DNA of 41,368 nt from an uncultured Ruminococcus sp. (GCF_937915125.1 NZ_CALDMP010000095.1:1-41368), one strand, 5' to 3'. Shown: positions 8,791 through 17,783, counted from the stretch's first letter. A program made the numbers and translations. Notes: generated from the sequence alone by a model not told the origin.

Positions 8791-8828
8791 AAAAACGCAG
8801 ACATTACACAAAAAATGCCTGCGTTTTT
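8791..8828 (-). terminator. Terminator of dockerin gene, bidirectional shape
   Basis: AAAAACGCAG pairs with CTGCGTTTTT 18 bases away, with T-runs on both strands. It sits 21 bases past the stop of the minus-strand dockerin gene. Confidence 0.75.
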
Positions 8829-8848
8829 CTTTTATTTGATTCTGAAAC

Positions 8849-10453
8849 TTACTTTATGAATTTATCCCATGCAATGCTGCCGCCGACAGATTCAGTTGCA
8901 TAATACATCAGAATGTGATATGCATCATCGCCGTTTACCGTACAGGAATCCGTTGCCCCTATCTTAGAGCACGTATCAATATCCGCCAGGAAGAAGGTCA
9001 GATCTTCCATATGAGGATCTGTGGATGTACCGTTGTACAGCTTTGCGCCTGCACCAACTGAACACTTTGCATAGTAGAGCAGCGCCTCATAGGCATCAGA
9101 TGCATCTACATTGCCGTCATAGTTGAGATCGCCTTTTTTACCTATCATAATATTCTGAGTGACAGAGTTTCCGGTATCTTTCCATGTCAGCACTTTTCCG
9201 TTGAAGTAAAGTGGCGCATTGGGAGAGGAATAATATCCGTTCTGTGCCTGACTGTCAAAAAGCTGTTTCGGTGTTACACCGTAGCAGTCCACCAAACGAG
9301 TGATGTCCACATTCGCTTCCGTCTTCTGCGCACCAGTGGTCTCATCGATTTCCGAATAGGTCACATCAGCGAGGATAGAATCCGAAAAGTCCGTAGCCCG
9401 AATGTCATGTACATCATAGGAAGTGTAAAATACCGCTTCATCTTGTTCTGCACTAGTAACACTTGCACTTTCCACACCAACGGCAATGGAAGTCCCCAGC
9501 TTTTCCAAAGGATAATTCTTCTGTGTGGCACTGGTCAGCTGACAGGGCACGCCAGTTGTCGGATCTACCACATCATTAAAGTCGATGTTATAAATGCCGC
9601 AGGGTGTGCCTTGTTCAATGACAATGTCCACCTGGAACAGCGGGAATTCATCAGACGTATCGCCGAAGAAAGATGCACCGCTGGAAAGCTGTGAAGTACC
9701 AGCAAGCCACAATACACTATTGCAGGAATCAGGGATCAAGGACCCTTCCGGCAGTGTGGCATCATAGCGAGGAATCGTCGCCGACATTTGTAAGGTCAAA
9801 AAGCTTTTCTGATCAATGTACTCAAAGGAATATGTGCCGCTTCCGTCTGCATTCTGCGTAACCGGACACACAAAAGTATTGCTGACCTTTCCCTTTTCTT
9901 CGTCTCGCTCCAGAATACCATCGCCGTCTTTGTCAATTCCCTCATAATAGGAAGCACTGAATTTTACGCTGCCGTCACCGGTACTGTACAATGTGGAGCC
10001 AAAAATGGGATCACACGCAAATTCCCGGGTGGTAAAAGTCGGACTTCCGCTGGAATAACGGTTGTTCTTTCCCTGAAGCGAACCGAAACAGTACGGAACC
10101 AGATCAGTGGTAAAGCTCCCCTGGCTGCTCTCATAGGTCTTTTCTTCGTCCAGACGGCTGCCGTTATCACCGGTCACCATGTTCTGAAAATAAACATGCC
10201 TGCTGTCGCTGTCAAATTTCACAGTTGCTGCGCCAAAAGTATTGGCAGTGCTGCCAGTGATATAGACAGAAGCGGTAATGACAACATCGCCGTTTGCTAC
10301 TTCTTCTGCGGAAACAAAATTTCGTTCTGGCACAAACCGCAGGGTATACGGCAGTGTATCCATTGTACCGGCAGCAGAAGCGGTCAGAGACTGGGGCAAA
10401 AACATGGCTGCGGTAAGGGCAAATGCACTTACCATGGAAATCAATTTCTTCAT
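8849..10453 (-). CDS. Secreted dockerin protein with cohesin-like body
   Basis: 534 residues. A signal peptide (MKKLISMVSAFALTAAMFLP..., AxA site near residue 27) indicates secretion. The C-terminal ~100 residues form a Ruminococcus-type dockerin: GDLNYDGNVDASDAYEALLY (from ~residue 438) and a second half ending CTVNGDDAYHILMYYATESV. Dockerins bind cohesins to place proteins on a cellulosome. The body is not a recognisable glycoside hydrolase. Parts such as DVVITASVYITG and FPLFQVDIVIEQGTPCGIYN resemble the start and end of cohesin domains, so an adaptor scaffoldin is possible but unproven. AGAAAGGA precedes ATG 10453. It lies 39 bases downstream of the MATE gene with no terminator between, so read-through is likely. 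Confidence 0.8.
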   Translation of the reverse strand: MKKLISMVSAFALTAAMFLPQSLTASAAGTMDTLPYTLRFVPERNFVSAEEVANGDVVITASVYITGSTANTFGAATVKFDSDSRHVYFQNMVTGDNGSRLDEEKTYESSQGSFTTDLVPYCFGSLQGKNNRYSSGSPTFTTREFACDPIFGSTLYSTGDGSVKFSASYYEGIDKDGDGILERDEEKGKVSNTFVCPVTQNADGSGTYSFEYIDQKSFLTLQMSATIPRYDATLPEGSLIPDSCNSVLWLAGTSQLSSGASFFGDTSDEFPLFQVDIVIEQGTPCGIYNIDFNDVVDPTTGVPCQLTSATQKNYPLEKLGTSIAVGVESASVTSAEQDEAVFYTSYDVHDIRATDFSDSILADVTYSEIDETTGAQKTEANVDITRLVDCYGVTPKQLFDSQAQNGYYSSPNAPLYFNGKVLTWKDTGNSVTQNIMIGKKGDLNYDGNVDASDAYEALLYYAKCSVGAGAKLYNGTSTDPHMEDLTFFLADIDTCSKIGATDSCTVNGDDAYHILMYYATESVGGSIAWDKFIK

Positions 10454-10492
10454 AACTGTTGTCCTTTCTTAAAGGGAAGGGTTGCTGATCGG

Positions 10493-11845
10493 TTAAACCG
10501 GATGTACCGGAACAAGCCGACGTTTTAATTTACGCATATCCAGGAAGTATACAGAGATCAGCAGCGCATCTGCGAAAAGCCACGCCACCGGACTTGCCAT
10601 TGCCGCTGCCGTATAGCCAAAGACCGGCACAAACAAAAAGCACACCAGTGTGCGTGCAGCCAATTCGCTGACGCCTGCCATCATTGGCATCAGGCTGTAT
10701 CCCATACCCTGGAGAGAATTCCGCAGGATGAAGAGCAGCCCCAGCACCGGGAAGAACATGGCATTCAGGCGCATATACCGCACCGCCAACCCGATGACTT
10801 CTGTTTCTGACGGATCGAGAAACAGATATGCCGTATACTTTCCAAGAAAACAAAGAAACAAAATAGAGAAAACACAGTACACCATAGAAACACGCAAACT
10901 GATACGGATGCCGTCGCGGATACGATAGAACTGACCGGCGCCGAGATTCTGACCGCAATAGGTTGCCATGGTGATACCCAGGGACTCCAGAGGTCCCATC
11001 ACAATGGAGGCAATCTTCTGCGCAGCAGTCACGCTGGTTACTGCAACAGAGCCCAGTGTATTCACGGAAGTTTGCAGAATAATAGAGCCAATGGCGGTAA
11101 TGGAAAACTGCAGCGCCATGGGCAGACCGATGGAAAGCAGCCGCCCACACCGCTTCAGTTCCAGTTTCATTTCACCGGGCTGAAAGCGCATGACCTCAAA
11201 TTTCCGATACAGATAAAACAGGCAGAGAATGCCAGAGATCCCCTGGGAGATGACAGTTGCATAGCCTGCGCCGGCAACGCCGGTTTTCAGGACGATGAGA
11301 AAAATCAGATCCAGAATAATATTCAGAATAGACGCCACTGCCAGAAACAGAATGGGAGACTTGCTGTCGCCCACTGCGCGCAGCATTGCCGCCAGCAGAT
11401 TGTAAATAACAGAGGTGATAATACCCCCGAAGATCACAATAATATAGTCATAGGCGTACTGGTAGATATCAGACGGCGTTTTCATCCAGTGCAGAATAGC
11501 ACCTGTGGCAAACATAGTCACAATGGTAAGCAGCACTGCAATGATTCCGCTGAGATAATATGCGTTTGCAATATATTTGCGCATACTTCTATGGTCACCG
11601 GCACCGAATGCCTGCGCCACTGGAATGGAGAGTCCGGTACAGATGCCCATGGCGAATCCAATCACCAGAAAGCTGATGGCACCAGTTGCGCCGACACCTG
11701 CCAGGGCATTGGAGCCAAGATAACGTCCGACAATTACCGTATCTACCATGCTGTACAGCTGCTGCAAAATATTGCCAAACACCATGGGACCACAGAAGCG
11801 GAGGATCAGACCAAGGGGTCTGCCCACTGTCATATCTTTCGTCAT
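10493..11845 (-). CDS. MATE family efflux transporter
   Basis: 450 residues with about twelve hydrophobic segments in two similar halves, as in MATE multidrug/Na+ or H+ antiporters. The N terminus has the family pattern GRPLGLILRFCGPMVFGNIL, then a hydrophilic MVDTVIVGRYLGSNALAGVG loop. The mid-protein sequence PMALQFSITAIGSIILQTSVN marks the start of the second half. The substrate cannot be deduced. The ribosome binding site is AAAGGAG before ATG 11845, and a plausible promoter lies at 11928-11956. The downstream dockerin gene is on the same strand. Confidence 0.92.
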   Translation of the reverse strand: MTKDMTVGRPLGLILRFCGPMVFGNILQQLYSMVDTVIVGRYLGSNALAGVGATGAISFLVIGFAMGICTGLSIPVAQAFGAGDHRSMRKYIANAYYLSGIIAVLLTIVTMFATGAILHWMKTPSDIYQYAYDYIIVIFGGIITSVIYNLLAAMLRAVGDSKSPILFLAVASILNIILDLIFLIVLKTGVAGAGYATVISQGISGILCLFYLYRKFEVMRFQPGEMKLELKRCGRLLSIGLPMALQFSITAIGSIILQTSVNTLGSVAVTSVTAAQKIASIVMGPLESLGITMATYCGQNLGAGQFYRIRDGIRISLRVSMVYCVFSILFLCFLGKYTAYLFLDPSETEVIGLAVRYMRLNAMFFPVLGLLFILRNSLQGMGYSLMPMMAGVSELAARTLVCFLFVPVFGYTAAAMASPVAWLFADALLISVYFLDMRKLKRRLVPVHPV

Positions 11846-11927
11846 AGAGAAACTCCTTTCGAAGCGTATCCGTCGGAGCTTCTCTGTCCGTCTGCGGCGT
11901 ACGTTTCACTGAAATTCATGTTTCTCT

Positions 11928-11956
11928 ATTATAACAACATCCCAAGGTTTCGTCTA
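11928..11956 (-). promoter_or_regulatory. Probable promoter of the MATE gene
   Basis: On the minus strand: TAGACG, 17 bases, TATAAT. The -35 matches consensus at four of six positions. The rest of the gap 11846-12193 shows only AT-rich sequence with no clear gene; a promoter for the plus-strand small gene must lie near 12100-12170 but is not convincing. Confidence 0.55.
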
Positions 11957-12193
11957 GTCGCATTTCCGCCAAAGATTTCTGTATGAAACCATCACGGAAT
12001 CGGCAAAATCACAAGAGCCTTGTCGTTTTTTAACGTATTAAGGCACATTTATGAAGCAGATTCCTTTCTTCGTGGAAAAGCATGGAATCCAGACAAAATA
12101 CGTGGTTTTTCAGTCTTTTCATTTTGCTGAAAATATGCTATGCTTATCTTATCTCATCGAAACATATAGAATCATTTATAGAAAGGGGTTTCA

Positions 12194-12556
12194 ATGATGA
12201 TGAAGACAAAACGACAGCAAGCTCGCCGCCCAGAAAATGCCATTGTGTACATGGAGGTCTATGGCAGCAACCGTGTGATCTATCGTGTCACTGCCGGAAG
12301 TGTTGTACAGGGAAAGACAGAAACACCAACATATGGTGTTATGCTGGAGGACATGCGCAGCGGCGAAATACAAGACATCGCGGACTTTTCCGAAAACCTG
12401 GAGCAGACCATTGTCTTTGCAAATGATCTGGTAGGGAGAGAGACACGTCCTACCGGGCTATACGATGTGGCACTGGAATATCTGTGTGCCAACCTGATGC
12501 GGCAGGCAGCGCCATCCTGTCAAGTCTCGTCCTCCCGCAGGATCTTTTCCCGATAA
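12194..12556 (+). CDS. Small DUF6514-like protein
   Basis: Up to 120 residues, soluble. The core reads YRVTAGSV, then YGVMLEDM, IQDIADFSENLEQ and LYDVALEYL. That order (YG-V, D-I-AD-S, late helix ending in an LE-L motif) resembles the small DUF6514 family of Ruminococcaceae, of unknown function. This is a recollection of pattern, not a search result. Three consecutive ATGs (12194, 12197, 12200) follow GAAAGGGG; the third has the best spacing. The last ~12 codons (CQVSSSRRIFSR) overlap the 3' end of rarA on the other strand by 37 bases, so this tail may be unselected. Confidence 0.6.
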   Translation: MMMKTKRQQARRPENAIVYMEVYGSNRVIYRVTAGSVVQGKTETPTYGVMLEDMRSGEIQDIADFSENLEQTIVFANDLVGRETRPTGLYDVALEYLCANLMRQAAPSCQVSSSRRIFSR

Positions 12557-13794
12557 GCCGCCGCAGCCTGTTCCTGCCGGTTGTCGCCAAATTTGTAATA
12601 CACCTTATCTTTCAGGATATCAGGCAGATACTGTTGCTTGACATAGTGGTTGGGATAATCATGGGGATAGCGATAGTGCTGTCCGCGTACAGACGCTTCA
12701 GCACCATCGAAGTGTTTATTTTGCAAATGCCTTGGAAAATCTGGTGCGCCGTATTCTTCCACGTCCGCCATAGCCTGATTGATGGCTTCGTAGGCACTAT
12801 TGGACTTTGGCGACGTGGCAAGGAGCACAACGGCTTCCCCGATGGGAATACGTGCTTCGGGCAACCCCAACTGCAAAGCGCTGTCCACACAGGCTTTTGT
12901 AATCACAATCGCCTGAGGATAGGCAAGTCCCACATCCTCTGCGGCAATGACAAGGAGCCGCCGGCAGACCGACAGTAGGTCATCGGCTTTCAGAAGCCGT
13001 GCCGCATAGTGCAGTGCAGCATTTTCATCAGAACCGCGAATGGATTTTTGCAGTGCAGACAGCAGGTCATAGTGCTGGTCATTGTCCCTGTCATAGCGCA
13101 TATTGCTGCGCTGGGTCAGTTCCTTTGCCAGTTCTTCGGAAACCACGATTCCGCTGTCCGTATGTTCTCCGGAAAGCACAATGAGTTCCACAGTGTTCAT
13201 GGCTTTGCGCACATCACCGCCGCAGCCTCGTGCAATCCAGCCGCAGACACCCTCTGCCAGGTGAATTTCTTCCCCCAGCTGCTCTTCCATACAGTGAAAG
13301 CCTCTCGCCACGGCACGTTCCAGTTCTTCCGGCGGCACCGACTTGAACTCAAACACCGTCGAACGGCTGATGAGGGCATTATATACGGCAAAATAGGGAT
13401 TTTCTGTGGTAGATGCAATAAGGGTGATCTGCCCGTTTTCCATATATTCCAGCAGAAGCTGCTGCTGCTTTTTGTTGAAATACTGAATTTCATCCAGATA
13501 GAGCAGTATGCCATTCATGCCGGAAAAAGTCCCCACTTCTGCCACGACATCACGAATATCTGCCGTAGAAGCAGACGTACCGTTGAGCTTATGGAGCGTC
13601 ATAGAAGTACTGTCCGCAATGATCCGGGCAACGGTGGTTTTCCCTACGCCGGATGGTCCGTAAAAGATCATATTGGGCACTTTTCCGCTTTCAATGATCC
13701 GCCGCAGGGGTTTTCCCGGTGCCAGCAACTGGCGTTGTCCCACAACGTCATCCAGCGTATGAGGACGAATGGCATCGGCAAGAGGGGTATGCAT
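12520..13794 (-). CDS. rarA: RarA/MgsA family AAA+ replication-associated ATPase
   Basis: 424-residue clamp-loader-like AAA+ protein acting at stalled replication forks. The N terminus LADAIRPHTLDDVVGQ matches the RarA/RuvB-like start. Walker A is GPSGVGKTT and Walker B LYLDEIQ; sensor 1 lies in STTENPYFAV. The C-terminal MgsA oligomerisation region contains IPIGEAVVLLATSPKSNSAY. ATG 13794 is preferred over GTG 13797. It begins four bases after the glyA stop with no good ribosome binding site of its own, implying translational coupling to glyA. The 3' end overlaps the convergent small gene by 37 bases. Confidence 0.95.
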   Translation of the reverse strand: MHTPLADAIRPHTLDDVVGQRQLLAPGKPLRRIIESGKVPNMIFYGPSGVGKTTVARIIADSTSMTLHKLNGTSASTADIRDVVAEVGTFSGMNGILLYLDEIQYFNKKQQQLLLEYMENGQITLIASTTENPYFAVYNALISRSTVFEFKSVPPEELERAVARGFHCMEEQLGEEIHLAEGVCGWIARGCGGDVRKAMNTVELIVLSGEHTDSGIVVSEELAKELTQRSNMRYDRDNDQHYDLLSALQKSIRGSDENAALHYAARLLKADDLLSVCRRLLVIAAEDVGLAYPQAIVITKACVDSALQLGLPEARIPIGEAVVLLATSPKSNSAYEAINQAMADVEEYGAPDFPRHLQNKHFDGAEASVRGQHYRYPHDYPNHYVKQQYLPDILKDKVYYKFGDNRQEQAAAAYREKILREDET

Positions 13795-13797
13795 CAC

Positions 13798-15054
13798 TTA
13801 CTGATACAGCGGATATTTCTCGCACAGTGCGTTGACGCTTGCACGAATCTCGTCCGCCTTATTCTCAAAGTCAGAAGCAGCCAGATACATTGCCTCAGCG
13901 ATCACTTCCATATCATCCGGCTTCAGACCACGAGTGGTAACTGCCGGTGTACCTACACGGATACCGCTGGTAACAAACGGCTTCTGGGGATCGTTAGGGA
14001 TAGCGTTCTTATTGACAGTGATGAACACTTCGTCCAGACGGTGCTCGAATTCCTTACCGGTCAGATCGCCGAAGGGACGCAGATCTACCAGCATGAGGTG
14101 GTTGTCCGTACCACCGGAAACAAGACGGAATCCACGCTTTACCAGACCGTCTGCCAATGCAGCGGCATTGGCAACAACAGTTTCGCCGTAGGTTTTGAAC
14201 TCCGGTTTCAGAGCCTCGCCGAAGCAGACTGCCTTTGCAGCGATTACGTGCATGAGCGGACCGCCCTGTGTGCCCGGGAACACTGCCTTGTTGATTTTCT
14301 TTGCCAGTTCTTCGTCATTGGTCAGGATCAGACCGCCTCTCGGACCACGGAGGGTCTTATGGGTGGTGGTAGTAGTAATGTCCGCATAGGGAACTGGAGA
14401 GGGATGTACACCAGCTGCAACCAGACCGGCAATGTGTGCCATATCTACCATGAGATAAGCACCTACAGACTTTGCGATCTTGGACAGACGCTCGAAATCA
14501 ATGATACGGGGATATGCACTTGCGCCGGCAACGATCAGCTTCGGCTTTACTTCCTCTGCCAGTGCCTGTGCTCTGTCATAGTCGATGAATTCATCGTCAC
14601 CCAGTTCATAGGGTACGAAGTTGAAATACTTACCGGAAATGTTCACAGGAGAACCGTGGGTCAGGTGACCGCCGTGTGCCAAGCTCATGCCCATAACGGT
14701 ATCGCCCGGCTGGAGCAGTGCAAAGTATACCGCAGTATTTGCCTGTGCGCCGGAGTGGGGCTGTACATTGGCAAAGTTTGCACCGAACAGCTTCTTGGCA
14801 CGGTCAATGGCGATTTCTTCCACCACGTCCACATACTCACAACCACCGTAATACCGCTTGTGCGGCAGACCTTCGGCGTACTTGTTGGTGAGTACCGATC
14901 CCATAGCCGCCATCACTGCCGGAGAAACCAGGTTTTCGCTGGCGATCAGCTCCAGATTGCGGCGCTGACGTCCCAGTTCTTCCTGCATCACTGCACCGAT
15001 CTCCGGGTCAGCCTGTGAAACAAATCCAATGGTGTCCATCATATTCTGATACAT
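13798..15054 (-). CDS. glyA: Serine hydroxymethyltransferase
   Basis: PLP enzyme interconverting serine and glycine with tetrahydrofolate; main source of one-carbon units. 418 residues, full length. Signatures: NLELIASENLVSPAV, NKYAEGLPHKRYYGG, HIAGLVAAGVHPSP, and the PLP lysine in TTTTHKTLRGPRGG. ATG 15054 is preceded by AAAAGGAG, and a consensus promoter lies at 15093-15121. It forms a two-gene transcript with rarA, which follows immediately. Confidence 0.97.
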   Translation of the reverse strand: MYQNMMDTIGFVSQADPEIGAVMQEELGRQRRNLELIASENLVSPAVMAAMGSVLTNKYAEGLPHKRYYGGCEYVDVVEEIAIDRAKKLFGANFANVQPHSGAQANTAVYFALLQPGDTVMGMSLAHGGHLTHGSPVNISGKYFNFVPYELGDDEFIDYDRAQALAEEVKPKLIVAGASAYPRIIDFERLSKIAKSVGAYLMVDMAHIAGLVAAGVHPSPVPYADITTTTTHKTLRGPRGGLILTNDEELAKKINKAVFPGTQGGPLMHVIAAKAVCFGEALKPEFKTYGETVVANAAALADGLVKRGFRLVSGGTDNHLMLVDLRPFGDLTGKEFEHRLDEVFITVNKNAIPNDPQKPFVTSGIRVGTPAVTTRGLKPDDMEVIAEAMYLAASDFENKADEIRASVNALCEKYPLYQ

Positions 15055-15092
15055 AATCGTGAAAACTCCTTTTCAAATCAATATATACTTTC

Positions 15093-15121
15093 ATTATACT
15101 ATATTTTTCAGGGAATTACAA
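15093..15121 (-). promoter_or_regulatory. glyA promoter
   Basis: Minus strand: TTGTAA, 17 bases, TATAAT, giving a leader of about 30 bases. The -35 and next six bases (TTGTAATTCCCT) are identical to the leuB promoter. Confidence 0.85.
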
Positions 15122-15169
15122 GCTTTTTTGAAAAAAATCTTCTGAATGTGACTTACTAAACAACAAAAC

Positions 15170-15188
15170 GGGCGAACAAAGTTCGCCC
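15170..15188 (-). terminator. Terminator of hemW
   Basis: GGGCGAAC-AAA-GTTCGCCC is a perfect 8-bp hairpin. Read on the minus strand it is followed by GTTTTGTTG. It lies 18 bases past the hemW stop. Confidence 0.75.
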
Positions 15189-15205
15189 CTACTATACAGC
15201 AGATA

Positions 15206-16279
15206 CTACAATAGTTCCGCCAGAATCGTATTGGATACCAGAAAACCCTTTGGCGTAAAGGCAATGCATTCTCCCCTTTTCCATAAAAATCCCATCTGGC
15301 AGAATCGTTCTGCCAATGGCATCTTTTCCCCCAGCCATGCCGCCGGAACGCCCTCTGTCAGGCGCATCCCCAGCATGATCTGTTCCTCCGGGGTACAAGG
15401 CTGGGCATCCTCCAACTCTGTCTCCTGCACAGGTGCCTGCAAAAATGCCTCCACCGACGGCGGCACGGAAAATCTGGTGCCATTCCAGCAGGAATGCGCC
15501 GAAGGACCAATACCCAGATACGGTTCACAATGCCAGTATTTACAGTTATGCCGACTTTCAAAACCCGGCTTCGCAAAATTGGAGATCTCGTACTGCAAGA
15601 AGCCTGCCTGTTCCAGCAGCGCCACAGTTTGCAGATAGAGATCCGCCGCCGTGTCCTCATCGGGGCAGCTTTCCGCCACGTGCTGCAAGGCAAAGGGCGT
15701 GCCAGGTTCTATCTTTAATAAATACGCCGACACATGGACAATGGGCAATGCCGTCAGCTGCCGGATGGTCTGTTCTAGTTCTGCCGCTGTCTGTCCCGGC
15801 AGCGCCAGCATCAGGTCACAGGAAATATTCTCAAACCCAGCTGCCGCCGCTTGTGCCACCGTTTCTATGGCATTCTGTGCCGTGTGCAATCGTCCTAGGC
15901 GCTGTAACTGCCCGGCATCCAGTGATTGTACACCCAAAGAAAGCCGATTGACGCCCTGCCGCCGCAGTTGTTGCAGCTGTTCCCCTGTGACAGTGGCAGG
16001 ATTTGCCTCCAGAGTCACTTCCGCATGTGCAGACAGGGAAAACTGTTCTGCTGCCGTATCCAGAATACGCCCGATTTGTTCCGGGGACAGCAGGGACGGT
16101 GTACCGCCGCCAAAATATATCGTATCTATGGCAACATCAGTCCCATAAGCACGCAGATTGCGGCAGACAGCTTCGGTATAAGCCGCCAGCAGTTCCGGTT
16201 TTGCCGGTACGGAATAGAAATTACAATAGGGACATTTCCGCAGGCAAAAGGGCACATGCACATACAATCCGGCTTGCAT
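15206..16279 (-). CDS. hemW: Radical SAM heme chaperone HemW
   Basis: 357 residues, radical SAM. The motif at residues 12-19 is CLRKCPYC followed by N-F, i.e. CxxxCxxCxF. This separates HemW from true coproporphyrinogen dehydrogenase HemN (CxxxCxxCxC). FGGGTPSLL is the glycine-rich SAM-binding stretch. HemW binds heme and is thought to deliver it to target proteins; HemN activity should not be assumed. ATG 16279 overlaps the stop of the upstream zinc-ribbon gene (TGATG), so the two are translationally coupled. A consensus promoter for the pair lies at 16641-16669. Confidence 0.92.
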   Translation of the reverse strand: MQAGLYVHVPFCLRKCPYCNFYSVPAKPELLAAYTEAVCRNLRAYGTDVAIDTIYFGGGTPSLLSPEQIGRILDTAAEQFSLSAHAEVTLEANPATVTGEQLQQLRRQGVNRLSLGVQSLDAGQLQRLGRLHTAQNAIETVAQAAAAGFENISCDLMLALPGQTAAELEQTIRQLTALPIVHVSAYLLKIEPGTPFALQHVAESCPDEDTAADLYLQTVALLEQAGFLQYEISNFAKPGFESRHNCKYWHCEPYLGIGPSAHSCWNGTRFSVPPSVEAFLQAPVQETELEDAQPCTPEEQIMLGMRLTEGVPAAWLGEKMPLAERFCQMGFLWKRGECIAFTPKGFLVSNTILAELL

Positions 16280-16605
16280 CAGCTCAGCACGTCATTCCGG
16301 ATGGGTTTCACCAGCGGTCCAAAAAAAGCATCGAAAAGCCGTGAAATCACATAAGCTGCCGCAACTGCACCCAGCATAAAGGCATAGTCCCAGATGGAAT
16401 TTCCCTTAAAGTAAACGTACAGCACAACGATCAGGGCAGCAATGTACACCACTGCAGAAAAAACCATCGAAGCAGTTCCGTTGACGCAGTGCTGACCGCA
16501 GTTCAGACAGACCTTTCCCTTGGTATGCAGCCCCCCGGCAAATGCTTTTTTCCAGGGATTGAAAGATTTTGCGCCGCAGTGCGGACAAGTATAAATGGAT
16601 TTCAT
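16279..16605 (-). CDS. Zinc-ribbon membrane protein
   Basis: 108 residues. The N-terminal zinc ribbon has CPHCGAK (from residue 6) and CLNCGQHC about 20 residues later. Two transmembrane segments follow (SMVFSAVVYIAALIVVLYVY and a second at DYAFMLGAVAAAYVI). The open frame runs up to 16632, but ATG 16605 has AAAGGAGG seven bases upstream and is chosen. The stop overlaps the hemW start by one base. Function unknown; the coupling to hemW is the only clue. Confidence 0.75.
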   Translation of the reverse strand: MKSIYTCPHCGAKSFNPWKKAFAGGLHTKGKVCLNCGQHCVNGTASMVFSAVVYIAALIVVLYVYFKGNSIWDYAFMLGAVAAAYVISRLFDAFFGPLVKPIRNDVLS

Positions 16606-16640
16606 GGAAGATCCTCCTTTGAGCATGTTCATTTTTGTTC

Positions 16641-16669
16641 ATTATACCGGATTCTCACGGGAATGTCAA
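16641..16669 (-). promoter_or_regulatory. Promoter of zinc-ribbon gene and hemW
   Basis: Perfect consensus on the minus strand: TTGACA, 17 bases, TATAAT. The leader is about 30 bases. Confidence 0.9.
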
Positions 16670-16676
16670 TACAGAA

Positions 16677-16702
16677 ACGCCGGCATCCGAAGATACCGGC
16701 GT
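16677..16702 (-). terminator. Terminator of dockerin-repeat gene
   Basis: The stem ACGCCGG / CCGGCGT is followed on the minus strand by TTTCTGTATT. It sits just upstream of the promoter at 16641-16669 and separates the two units. Confidence 0.7.
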
Positions 16703-16746
16703 CTGTTATATCATACACAAATGTCCTGCCGTGTCATAGATATGTT

Positions 16747-17520
16747 TTACTCTTCTACGTACATTCCTTCTTGTTGGTCAGCTGCAGCCCAATCTGCATC
16801 CAGGTCGTAGCGACCCTCTTCAAAGAACTTACTATATCCCACCTGTGTTCTCGCATAGGAAACAAGAGATGCAAAGGCATCATCCGGGTCAATTTTGCCA
16901 TCGCCATTGCTGTCAATGAGATTATAGTTCAATTCGCTGATAGAATCCGTATATACACTGAATTTGACAATATTCCAGAAATCCGGATTGTCATATTCCT
17001 CCGGCTTATCGTAATTAATCAACAAGTAGCCCTTGGAAGAATACTTCTCCAATTCTTCTTTTTGCTCCTCATAATCCCCGGTATAGAGCTTATAGCCTTT
17101 TTCCAGTTCCGGGTGCAGTCCGGGAGAATCTTCCTTAACAATTTCGACCGGCTTCCCAACCGATGCCCTTGCATAATAACAAAGTGCCACATAAGATGCA
17201 TAAACATCTGTACGGCTGTCGCCAACCTTGAATATATCTGCAATCCCATAAACTTCGTTTTCATGAATCCATTCCAGATCGGTCTGGTCTACTACGCCGT
17301 CCGCATTAACATCAGCAAGCTTCGCCTGTTCCTCTGTCAGCATATCCGGATCAACGTTCAGCATCCGGGAAACCATAGCAGAATCGTGACCAGTAATGAT
17401 CCCATCCATGTCCACGTCACCCAGTGCAAACTCCCCCTCAGCACTGACAGCAGACATCGGTAATGCAGCCATTGCCATGACTGCGGCGGTCAAAAATGAG
17501 AATACCTTTCTTTTCTTCAT
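16747..17520 (-). CDS. Secreted protein with dockerin-like repeats at both ends
   Basis: 257 residues with a signal peptide (MKKRKVFSFLTAAVMAMAAL..., AxA site near residue 27). Directly after it come two calcium-loop repeats: GDVDMDGIITGHDSAMVSRM and LADVNADGVVDQTDLEW. A repeat with the helix but a degenerate loop follows (DVYASYVALCYYARASVG), and near the C terminus IDSNGDGKIDPDDAFASLVS. The protein is thus nearly all EF-hand/dockerin-like material joined by a Glu/Lys/Tyr-rich linker, with no enzyme domain. It could be a small cellulosome connector or a calcium-binding surface protein. ATG 17520 with GGAGGAAT is the start; the longer frame to 17589 lacks support. A consensus promoter lies at 17604-17632. 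Confidence 0.75.
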   Translation of the reverse strand: MKKRKVFSFLTAAVMAMAALPMSAVSAEGEFALGDVDMDGIITGHDSAMVSRMLNVDPDMLTEEQAKLADVNADGVVDQTDLEWIHENEVYGIADIFKVGDSRTDVYASYVALCYYARASVGKPVEIVKEDSPGLHPELEKGYKLYTGDYEEQKEELEKYSSKGYLLINYDKPEEYDNPDFWNIVKFSVYTDSISELNYNLIDSNGDGKIDPDDAFASLVSYARTQVGYSKFFEEGRYDLDADWAAADQQEGMYVEE

Positions 17521-17603
17521 AAGAATTCCTCCTTCACTTGATTTGTCATTTCTGTAAAAAATGATTCCCATTCGATGAGATTTCCTCACCTCATCTTGCT
17601 TTT

Positions 17604-17632
17604 ATTTTACCACTTCATAGATGAATTGTCAA
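17604..17632 (-). promoter_or_regulatory. Promoter of dockerin-repeat gene
   Basis: Minus strand TTGACA, 17 bases, TAAAAT, about 80 bases before the start codon. Confidence 0.85.
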
Positions 17633-17750
17633 CCATTTTATGAAATAACAGCAAATGAAAAGTCATCTGTCGAATCTCATTTCAAATTACAATGGTTAGC
17701 AAAAAAATTAAATCGGACTCTATATATAATTATCTTATGAAAACAGAGAA

Positions 17751-17783
17751 ACCCCGCCTGTATTTACTGGATACAGACGGGGT
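17751..17783 (-). terminator. Terminator of amtB
   Basis: A 13-bp stem, ACCCCGCCTGTAT / ATACAGACGGGGT with one wobble. On the minus strand it is followed by TTTCTCTGTTTT, 51 bases past the amtB stop. Confidence 0.85.

Noticed and set aside
13009..15018. 669-codon open frame opposite glyA and rarA
   Set aside because: Runs across two well-recognised genes on the other strand; no start signal or family resemblance.
15206..16279. Coproporphyrinogen III oxidase HemN
   Set aside because: The motif is CxxxCxxCxF and the length 357, typical of HemW rather than HemN.
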